NCBI GenBank assembly: GCA_027482985.1
Contig: JAIXVO010000298.1
Span: 1 to 8,900, forward strand
Source: Cyanobacteriota bacterium
Lineage (GTDB): Bacteria; Cyanobacteriota; Cyanobacteriia; Leptolyngbyales; Leptolyngbyaceae
Direction: 5' to 3'
DNA: 8,900 nucleotides
The first letter of the stretch is position 1; each line of letters starts with the position of its first letter. The translations under genes were made by a program, and so were the position numbers. The notes below the pieces were generated by a model that saw only the letters and a list, made by a program, of their open reading frames with translations, had not been told where the DNA came from and made no database searches. This document shows, in pieces, positions 1 to 6,900 of the stretch.

Positions 1-204
1 CAGCATCCATAGCTCTAGCAAAAAGCCTAGATTCCCGGCAATAATGCCATGTTCTGGAGCAACCGACAAAAGCTCCACCTCACCTTTGTAATACGACACC
101 CTCACCCCTGGGGAATCGGCAAAGGCGGCCTGCAACGCCTTAAACTGCCCCCAAGACAGTCCGGCATGGGTAAAAGTTTGAGGATTTTCAGTGGCGATCG
201 CCAT
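1..204 (-). CDS. Uma2 family endonuclease-like protein, N-terminal part (runs off left edge)
   Basis: The reverse strand is open for 68 codons from the ATG at 204 to the window edge. The translation has the N-terminal pattern of cyanobacterial Uma2 (DUF820) proteins: a 'LSWGQFKALQAAF' segment (residues 16-28), then 'GVRVSYYKGEVELL' (33-46), then 'PEHGIIAGNLGFLLEL' (50-65). Family members are about 190 residues with a PD-(D/E)XK nuclease-like fold; the catalytic part lies outside the window. Cyanobacteria carry many paralogues of unknown biological role. The start is supported by an in-frame TAA four codons upstream and a weak AAGAGAA ribosome site; a HIP1 octamer sits in codons 2-4. The gene is divergent from the DUF1517 gene. 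Family assignment rests on pattern recognition of the N-terminus only. Confidence 0.87.
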   Translation of the reverse strand, partial: MAIATENPQTFTHAGLSWGQFKALQAAFADSPGVRVSYYKGEVELLSVAPEHGIIAGNLGFLLELWML

Positions 205-277
205 AGTATTCTCTTAGTTTGTCGAGCTTGTCTGCCACATCTCTCAAGGTTGGCTCGTGGTCGGGTGTTGTAGCCAT
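188..277 (-). CDS. Possible 29-residue leader peptide overlapping the Uma2 start
   Basis: A short ORF begins at ATG 277 (MATTPDHEPTL...) and ends in TGA at 188-190, so its last codons overlap the first 17 bases of the Uma2 gene in another frame. The composition is protein-like: a charged, helix-prone middle (LRDVADKLDKLREYY). A purine-rich GAGAG lies just upstream of its ATG. The overlap would suit translational coupling to Uma2. It could instead be the remnant N-terminus of a longer coiled-coil protein, or chance. No known family is recognised, so confidence is low. Confidence 0.33.
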   Translation of the reverse strand: MATTPDHEPTLRDVADKLDKLREYYGDRH

Positions 278-447
278 AGGCTCTCTGATGGTCTGCTTTG
301 ATTCTATGCCATGAATTTGCCCTCCGCTCCAGCCTTGATCGCGCGGCTAAGACCTGGTTTAGGATTATTAACTCATTGGCCCTGGGGTTTGTTAGATACT
401 CAAAGAATGTTCCAGACGAGACATCAGTCTTGGCTGGATTAACCCTT

Positions 448-452
448 GGAGA
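448..452 (+). promoter_or_regulatory. Shine-Dalgarno site that sets the DUF1517 start
   Basis: GGAGA lies 7-8 bases before the ATG at 460. The reading frame is open back to a TTG at 298, but the 54 extra codons have no membrane or domain character, whereas the ATG at 460 is followed at once by a membrane segment. The site therefore favours 460 as the true start. Confidence 0.7.
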
Positions 453-459
453 ACCCGTG

Positions 460-1518
460 ATGCAGGTGAGTCCCAGCCTTAGGCGGCTATGGTTAATGGT
501 CTCTGCCGCCACCGTCATGATTGCGCTGGTGGTGTATTTGGGCGTGGTGCCGGTGGTGAAGGGGCATCATGTGTCCCTCAGGGCGATGGAAGAACGGCTG
601 CTGAGCGATAGTCTGTTGCCTGACAAGATTTCAGCGGCGGCGGTCAGCGGCGGCATGAGCCGAGGCGGTTCCTTCAGCCGTCCGGCCTCGCCTGCGCCCT
701 CGGCCCCGCGCAGTTTGCCCCCCAGCGGTGATGGTAGCTACGGCTACCGCTCGGCCCCTGGCCCCGTGATTATGCCCTATCCCACCTACGCGCCAGCTCC
801 GGTGTACGTGGGCACGGGTGGCGGCGGCGGTGGATTGTTCATTGTGATTGTTGTACTGGGCTTCATTTTGCTGCCCATTGTCTTTAACTACCTCCAGGGC
901 GGTACCCGTAGGTTTGATGGGCCCGCGACGGTGGGCAGCCAGAGCGAATTGCTCAACGACATTGTCACGATCACGCGCCTACAGGTAGCCCTGCTGGCTG
1001 GAGCGCGGGATCTTCAGCGCGATCTGGACACCATTGCCGTCAATGCCGACCTCAACACCTCGGCGGGGTTGACGGCTCAACTGCGAGAGACAGTGCTCGC
1101 CCTGCTGCGCCACCCCGACTACTGGACCCACGTGGGGGCTGAGTCCCAGACCGTGGCCGGGCGGGAAAAGGCGTCGGAATACTTTGAGCGCCTATCGATT
1201 CAGGAGCGGAGTAAGTTCAGGGTCGAAACCCTGGTGAATATAGGGGGCGAGGTGCAGCGGCGGGCCATGCCCGGTGGCCCCAGCGGTGAGGTGGCCTCCC
1301 ACATTGTTGTCACGCTGCTGCTGGGCACGGCGGACGATCGTCCCCTGTTTAGCACCGTCAATTCTGCTGCGGATCTGAAGGCGGTGCTGCAACGGCTGGG
1401 CTCGATTTCCCCCGCCTACCTGCTGGTGTACGAACTGCTGTGGACGCCCCAAGACCCCAGCGACAGCCTGAGTGCCGACGAGCTGATCGCCAACTACCCC
1501 GATCTGGTGACGCTGTAG
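460..1518 (+). CDS. DUF1517 family membrane protein (FLAP1-like)
   Basis: A 352-residue protein if started at 460. Residues about 11-31 form a hydrophobic segment (signal anchor or transmembrane helix). Next come a Ser/Pro/Gly/Tyr-rich low-complexity stretch (about 62-125, ending in a run of glycines) and a second transmembrane helix at about 126-144. The remaining roughly 200 residues match DUF1517, including a 'RSKFRVETLVNIGG' segment and a C-terminal beta/alpha part with 'VVTLLLGT'. DUF1517 is conserved in cyanobacteria and plastids; the Arabidopsis member FLAP1 affects acclimation to fluctuating light, so a thylakoid or envelope location is plausible. That role is transferred by family and is not shown here. 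It is divergent from Uma2 and co-oriented with the SagB gene 132 bp downstream. No clear -35/-10 pair was found upstream. Confidence 0.9.
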   Translation: MQVSPSLRRLWLMVSAATVMIALVVYLGVVPVVKGHHVSLRAMEERLLSDSLLPDKISAAAVSGGMSRGGSFSRPASPAPSAPRSLPPSGDGSYGYRSAPGPVIMPYPTYAPAPVYVGTGGGGGGLFIVIVVLGFILLPIVFNYLQGGTRRFDGPATVGSQSELLNDIVTITRLQVALLAGARDLQRDLDTIAVNADLNTSAGLTAQLRETVLALLRHPDYWTHVGAESQTVAGREKASEYFERLSIQERSKFRVETLVNIGGEVQRRAMPGGPSGEVASHIVVTLLLGTADDRPLFSTVNSAADLKAVLQRLGSISPAYLLVYELLWTPQDPSDSLSADELIANYPDLVTL

Positions 1519-1529
1519 GGCCAATGGCA

Positions 1530-1546
1530 CCAAGGGATGCCCTTGG
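1530..1546 (+). repeat. Short hairpin after the DUF1517 gene
   Basis: CCAAGGG and CCCTTGG form a perfect 7-bp stem with a 3-base ATG loop, starting 11 bases after the DUF1517 stop codon. No T-run follows, so it is not a convincing intrinsic terminator; it may protect or stabilise the 3' end of the transcript. Confidence 0.3.
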
Positions 1547-1650
1547 CAAACCTTCTCTCGGGTAAGCCGAAACGGCCTGGGGCGTTTTGGGTAGGCTAGA
1601 CTGAAGCACAACCGCCCGGCACCGTCCGCGAACTGGACTTTCTTTCGGCC

Positions 1651-3198
1651 ATGCCCGACGCCCTTGTTTCCATTGCCCAGCACTACCACAGTCGTACCAA
1701 GTACGACCCCGAAACCCTGGCGACCCAGGCCCAGCCCCTCGACTACAGCCGCCAGCCGACCCCCTATAAGGTCTACCGGGTGGGGGCCGAAGTAGACCTC
1801 AAGCCCTACCTAGAAGAGGGCGATGGCCATGACCCCAGCCCCGATCAAGCCAGCTTTATGCGACTGTCGCGGCTGCTGATTAACGCCTACGGGCTCACGG
1901 CCAAATTTCCTACCGCCACGGGGCAGACCTTCTACCTGCGGGCGGCCCCCTCGGCGGGGGGGCTCTACCCAGCGGAGGTCTACTTAATATCGCGCGGTAC
2001 CCGGTTGCTACCAGCGGGGCTCTACAACTACCAGGCCCGCAGCCACAGCCTCTGGCGCTACTGGGATGACCATAGCTGGCAGAGCCTCCAGCAGGCTTGC
2101 TTTTGGCATCCCACCCTGGAGTCTACCCATTTGGCCCTGGTGGTGACGGGGGTGTTTTATCGATCGGCCTGGCGCTACCAAGACCGGGCCTATCGCCGCA
2201 TTTGTCTGGATGTGGGCCACCTACTGGGCAACCTAGAGCTGGCCAGCGCCCTGGTTGACTACCGCCCCCACCTGATCGCCAGCTTTGCCGATCGCGCTGT
2301 GGCCGAGCTGCTCTACCTCGACCCGGTAGAGGAGGGGGCTCTGGCGGTGCTGCCCCTGGCCGACCTGCTGACCGTGGAGCAAAACCTGCCCTACGCCCAG
2401 GTGGCTTTTGCCACCGCACCCCAGACCCACTTTCCCGCCGTACCCGATGGCGAATTGCTCAGCTACTTTCACCAGGTGACAGCGATCGCTCCGACGGCCA
2501 ACGCACCCCGCTGGGCCCTGCGACCCACGGGCGATATGCCCCAGCCCGCCGACACCCTCGAAGATAAGTACAACCTCCCCTTTGGCCTGCGGGTGCCCAC
2601 TGCCACCGCACCCATGGGCTGGGGCCCGCACCTGGAGGGGCTAGAAACTAGCCTGTATAAGCGGCGCTCTACCCGGCGCTACAGTCGAGATCCCCTGCCG
2701 CTGGCGGATCTAAAGCGGCTGCTAGACTTTACCTACCAGCCCCACCACTATCGCGACCAGGGCTTTGACCCTGACCCCGACTACGGCGATCGCACCCTGG
2801 TGCACACCTTTGTCGTGGCCTGCGGAGTCGAAGGTCTGGACTCCGGCTGCTACTACTACGCCCCCCGCAGCGAAGAGCTGCGCCAGGTGCGGTTTAAATC
2901 GTTTCGCCGTGAGCTGCACCACCTCTGCTTAGATCAAGAGCTGGGCCGCGATGCCGCCGCCGTGGTGGTTCACACCGCCGATCTGAAGGGGGCTGTAGAG
3001 GCCTACGGCGATCGCGTCTACCGCTATCTGCACCTCGACGCCGGACACCTGGGTCAGCGGCTCAACCTGGCCGCCACGCGCCTGGGCCTGGGGGCCAGCG
3101 GCATTGGCGGCTTCTACGATGACCAGGTGAATGACGTGCTGGGCATTCCGGCCGACGAGGCTGTCCTTTACATTACGACCCTGGGGCAGCCGGGATAG
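1651..3198 (+). CDS. Tandem-domain SagB/ThcOx-type nitroreductase family flavoprotein
   Basis: A 515-residue protein with two nitroreductase-fold domains, about 65-245 and 330-513. Domain 1 has the SagB-type loop 'RAAPSAGGLYPAE' (97-109), a 'GLYNY' strand (123-127) and 'YRRICLDVGHLLGNL' (181-195). Domain 2 has 'RRSTRRYS' (338-345, arginines typical of FMN phosphate binding), 'GCYYYAP' (399-405), and 'YRYLHLDAGHLGQRL' (457-471) followed by 'GLGASGIGGFYDD'. The matching GHL motifs show an internal duplication. Domain 2 lacks the PSAGGLYP loop, so the two halves are not equivalent. SagB/ThcOx enzymes use FMN to oxidise azolines to azoles in peptide natural products, but this one has no YcaO cyclodehydratase or precursor peptide in view; its substrate is unknown. 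The frame opens with 'SIAQHYHSRTKY', typical of these proteins, supporting the ATG at 1651, although its ribosome site is weak. It is convergent with the small gene that follows. Confidence 0.92.
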   Translation: MPDALVSIAQHYHSRTKYDPETLATQAQPLDYSRQPTPYKVYRVGAEVDLKPYLEEGDGHDPSPDQASFMRLSRLLINAYGLTAKFPTATGQTFYLRAAPSAGGLYPAEVYLISRGTRLLPAGLYNYQARSHSLWRYWDDHSWQSLQQACFWHPTLESTHLALVVTGVFYRSAWRYQDRAYRRICLDVGHLLGNLELASALVDYRPHLIASFADRAVAELLYLDPVEEGALAVLPLADLLTVEQNLPYAQVAFATAPQTHFPAVPDGELLSYFHQVTAIAPTANAPRWALRPTGDMPQPADTLEDKYNLPFGLRVPTATAPMGWGPHLEGLETSLYKRRSTRRYSRDPLPLADLKRLLDFTYQPHHYRDQGFDPDPDYGDRTLVHTFVVACGVEGLDSGCYYYAPRSEELRQVRFKSFRRELHHLCLDQELGRDAAAVVVHTADLKGAVEAYGDRVYRYLHLDAGHLGQRLNLAATRLGLGASGIGGFYDDQVNDVLGIPADEAVLYITTLGQPG

Positions 3199-3215
3199 GC
3201 TGTAGTGATTCAGCT

Positions 3216-3243
3216 CTGGCCGAATCTGGTCAGTTCTGGCCAG
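3216..3243. terminator. Possible bidirectional terminator hairpin between convergent genes
   Basis: CTGGCC and GGCCAG form a 6-bp GC-rich stem around a 16-base interior in which GAA/TTC can pair further. It lies in the 52-bp gap between the SagB stop and the stop of the convergent small gene, where a shared terminator would be expected. There is no T-run on either side, so the call is tentative. Confidence 0.3.
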
Positions 3244-3250
3244 TCCAAGC

Positions 3251-3583
3251 CTACTCAGGAAAGAAATAATCCGTGGGTTCTCCGTCCTCCTCGGCGGCGA
3301 TGTAGCTGCGGTAGTACTCTTCCAGCTCAGCGGCACCAATGGAGCGCTCTGAGGGGTTTTCAAAAAACGTCTTCACCTTCAGGTAACGCCTCAGCCCCTC
3401 GGCCCCAGCGTCGTGCTGGGTAGCGGCCTTGAAATCGTCGGGAAAGGTGTCGCTAATTTGCAACCACGCCTCTTCTAGAATGTCTTCTACGTCTTCGCTG
3501 GGGGCGCTTTCAATTAACGCTTCTAGCCCATCGAGAATGTCAATCAGCTTCAGGATCTCTGGAATTTTCTCCGAATTAGACAT
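3251..3583 (-). CDS. Small acidic protein of unknown function
   Basis: A 110-residue protein from ATG 3583 (MSNSEKIPEILKLIDIL...) to TAG at 3251. It is strongly acidic and predicted mostly helical: amphipathic helices around residues 6-26 and 28-48, a 'TFPDDFKAATQHDAGAEGL' segment (46-64), a basic 'RRYLKVKTFFENP' segment (65-77) and a 'EEYYRSYIAAEEDGEPTDYFF' C-terminus. No signal peptide, membrane helix or catalytic motif is visible. The frame extends to an ATG at 3685, but those 34 extra residues are basic and unlike the rest, so 3583 is preferred. It may be a cyanobacterial conserved hypothetical; no function is recognised. It is convergent with the SagB gene and lies 385 bp downstream of the tyrosinase gene in the same direction, too far for a tight operon. 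Confidence 0.72.
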   Translation of the reverse strand: MSNSEKIPEILKLIDILDGLEALIESAPSEDVEDILEEAWLQISDTFPDDFKAATQHDAGAEGLRRYLKVKTFFENPSERSIGAAELEEYYRSYIAAEEDGEPTDYFFPE

Positions 3584-3848
3584 TGAGCCGTGCACAGGTA
3601 GGGCTAAACAACCGCGAATGGGATTAGAAAATCTTAGAGGAGTATGGCCCCGATTGATCGGCAGCCGGGTCAAGATTCTAGCCATCGGCGGATTGAATCG
3701 ATCGGGTTTTGACCGCCAGACCTAGGGTGCACCCAGGCCTAGCCCCCATGGGCGGTAGCATTGGGTGTTAAATGAGGCCGCCGCACAAGTCCTGCGATCG
3801 CGCGAACTCAGGCTCAGAGGTGGTTTGAAAAAAGTTGTCCAGGTATAG

Positions 3849-3870
3849 TTTGCGGCCAAAAGACCGCAAA
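3849..3870. repeat. Perfect inverted repeat, 7-bp arms
   Basis: TTTGCGG and CCGCAAA are exact reverse complements around an 8-base A-rich loop. It lies about 100 bases past the tyrosinase stop codon on the minus strand. It could be a 3'-end hairpin of that transcript or an operator; no T-run follows on the minus strand, so it is not a classic terminator. Confidence 0.45.
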
Positions 3871-3898
3871 AACGCTGGATTTTGAGGACATTAGCCTA

Positions 3899-3914
3899 TT
3901 CCAAAGGTTTGGAA
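3899..3914. repeat. Perfect inverted repeat, 7-bp arms with 2-bp centre
   Basis: TTCCAAA and TTTGGAA flank a GG centre. The very short spacing makes a hairpin poor but suits a dimeric protein-binding site. It is 55 bases downstream of the tyrosinase stop codon. Confidence 0.4.
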
Positions 3915-3968
3915 CACTTTAACTCAGGTGGTTGACTATGGTAGAGCCTAAGCCACATCTGGCCAGGG

Positions 3969-6900
3969 TTACCCCACGCCTGTCAGAACTGCTTCAAACC
4001 GGGCGGATGGCTGCTCAACAGGAGCCTCAAACCGATGCTCTTTCGACTCAGGGGCCGGGGCTTTAGGTTTACCACAGCTATTGCCCTGCTTGCACTGGCA
4101 ATGGGAACTGCCCTCCCTCTTCGGGTCTCGATCGGGGTGACGGTGGTCGTCATCTCCGGGACTACCAACAGCGTGACCATGCTGGCCATCACTATGGCCA
4201 GCATGGTCACCCAGATCAGTAGTATGCCTCAGGTCGTGTTCCCCAGGTTCACTGCCAGGATGCTTAGGTTTGCCACAGCTGTTGCCCTGCTTGCACTGGC
4301 AATAGTGGCTATCCTTGCTTTCTGGGTCTCGATCGGGATGATGGTGGTCGTCATCCCCGATGCTGCCGGTGTGATGACCGGGGTGGTGGTGACCATGTTC
4401 CGAGTGGCATGGGTCATGGCCACTGTGGTCACCGGGCATCATAGGCGTCCTATAGGCTTTGGGGATCATCGCCCCTGCCTCTAGGGCAATAATCCACTCA
4501 TTGACGTCCACGTCGTAGGGAAGGTACCAATCGGTATCCATGCCATGGTCTGAATGGGGCATCACATCATCTCCCCATCCGTGGGGGCCATAGCCATAGA
4601 TGGCCATATCCAGCCCAATACCAAAGCTGGGGTTGTACAGGCTTAAGTCGGTGTCCTCAAACAGTGCCTTTTGGGTCTGGGCAATGCCAAGATTAGAGCT
4701 ATTCATCTCGTCTAAGCCCATCATCTGGAGTTGGTAAGACTTTCCGTCCCCTGACTTAATCAGTTTGTAGGCCATGGGCTGATCCAGGCCAAAGAGATTC
4801 ACATCGGTGAAATCACCCTCGATGGAGTCAGCCGTCAAGAATGTAAATGTGCCATGCTTGGGAGCAAAATCATTCAGGAAATAAAGGTTGAGGGTGCCGC
4901 TGAGTTTTGCTGTGCCAGCTACCGTCAAAACGTCGTACTCTTTACCGGCTTTACGCCCGGTCAATTCGATAGTCAATTCTCCGTCATGGCCCTGAATATA
5001 ATCGCCCTTAACCGAGACAACGCCGGGGGAATTACCGGGGGCAACCACAGTGTTGTTTTGTAGAGTACCGTTCACGGTGATGTTGCCGCTCACCATAGCC
5101 CTAAGGCCGGTACCCGGTGACTTTGGTAAGAGATCGCGCAAATCTGGGGCCAGAGGTATTGCCCCATTATCCCAACCCAACAGGGGATCGTTTAGGTTGT
5201 GGGCATAGTTCTGACTACCGGTTACATAGAAGCCTGTGCCCCAGTGGTTGCTGATTTGCCATTCTGCCCAGAGGCGGTCAACGTTGGCATGGAGCATCCA
5301 GAACATGGGATCGTTGGGGGAAGCGGCCACATTGGACATAATGCCGCCGATAGAGCCGTGGGCATTGTTGTGGGCGCCGACACCCTGTTCCAGGTTATTT
5401 CTAAAGGTGCCGTAAGTAGTATTGCCCAGAATAGAGGTGATATTGGTTGCCCAGGTGCCTGGATTTGTTACTCGACTGCCTCGGGAAATAGCCACAGGGT
5501 TGGCATTAATGCCTGTCCAGCGAGTGCCACTGAGGTCAGTTCGCATCCCCCACCCATTGGCAAGGGTGAAATACCCAGTGTCGACCGGGCCTTGGCGATC
5601 GGCACTCATAAAGTTGTCCTGGAAAACAATGTTGTTGGTGGCGGTGAGGTTGGTCCAATCCCAGAAAGGCAAGGTGACCGTTGGGTTCACCAGCTGTAGA
5701 GCATCCTCGTACTCAGCCACCAACGGTCGATGCCAGGGCAAAAAGGCTGGCCCGCCATGGGCGGGATTGACCATCGTACTGCCATTAGGAGCCTGGCGAC
5801 CAACGGCATCGGAAGTGGAAATGTGCAAGGCTACAAACTGATCGTAGAGGCTGATTTCAACGCCGTTGTTAGTCAATAGGGTGGTTTCTTTGAGGGTCAA
5901 GATGCTGTTAATGTAGGCGTCGATTTCTGCCGCAGTCATGTCGATCGCATTTTTGCGGATGTCTAGGTTGGTGGTATTGGTGGCCCCTGCCGGTAGCGTA
6001 TTGAAGTTGTTGATTTGTCCATAGTCGTAGGTATAGCCAAACTGGGTGAAGTCGAAGACACTACCTACGGTGAGTGAGCCGAGGCTACGGGTAAAGTTGC
6101 GGAGGTTGGTGACAGCTATGTTGCTAAAGCCTGCGGCATCGTTACCGTCTATGTCTTGGACAGCTACGGTTCCAGGGGTGTAGCTCACGGTCACGACATC
6201 GCCCTGACTAATGGGATTCGCCAACGACAAAATAACTGTTATTCCTTCCGCCGTAGTGCTCGGTTGAACGTCTACAGCAGTGACCGTTCGAACCGCCCCA
6301 TTCACTCGTACGGTGTAACTGCTAGGAGTCGGGTCGGCGTTACCATCTAAGCGTTCGTTGTAGATCAGCTTCACAATACTGTTGGCAATTCTGCCGCTGA
6401 CCACCGCATTGACTAGACTGGGGGCACTGCCATTGGGGGAAGTGGTTGTGTTGGTGACGGCTCTTCCGGTGAGGGCGATCGCATCGTTACCGGCCACATC
6501 CTGTACTGGATTCGTGGTCGGCGGCGTGTAGCTCAGCGCTACCGTTTCACCGGTGACTACAGCACTCGCCAGCGCAAGGGTAACGGTAGTGCCATTGGCA
6601 TTCACCGTATTCACGGTTCGTTGAGCCCCATTTATGGTGACCGTGTAAACTCCCCCTACTGGGTCAGACGTACCGTCTAGGGTTTCGTTATAGGTCAGCG
6701 TCAGAGTGCTGCCATTCACCATGGCGGTTTGCAGCACCGGGGGCGTGGTGTCGCCTGCCGGAGCGGTGCTGTTGATGACGGCTCGGCCGGTGAGGGCGAT
6801 CGCATCATTACCGGCCACATCCTGCACCGGGTTGGTGGCAGGAGGCGTGTAGTTCAGCGCTACCGTTTCACCGGCGACGACCGCAGTGGCAAGGGTCAGG

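Larger units (their letters stand above)
3584..3968. other. 385-bp non-coding gap
   Basis: No convincing gene lies here; open frames in the region are short or are extensions of neighbours. It contains a HIP1 octamer (3794-3801), a GGGTGCACCC palindrome (3725-3734) and the two perfect inverted repeats listed separately (3849-3870 and 3899-3914). It must hold the 3' end of the tyrosinase transcript and the promoter of the small acidic gene, but no clear -35/-10 pair was found. Confidence 0.6.

Noticed and set aside
298..459. 54-codon N-terminal extension of the DUF1517 protein from a TTG codon
   Set aside because: No domain or membrane character, rare start codon, and a good GGAGA ribosome site directly serves the ATG at 460.
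1651..3583. Azole-peptide (TOMM) biosynthetic cluster around the SagB-type gene
   Set aside because: No YcaO, no E1-like protein and no Cys/Ser/Thr-rich precursor; the small neighbour is acidic, has no cysteine and points the other way.
3584..3685. 34-residue N-terminal extension of the small acidic protein (ATG at 3685)
   Set aside because: The extension is basic and unlike the rest of the protein; the sequence from 3583 reads as a natural N-terminus.
3938..4066. 42-residue + strand ORF with an AGGTGG site upstream
   Set aside because: Mostly antisense to the end of the tyrosinase gene; its sequence mirrors the repeat-rich tail and shows no protein-like features.
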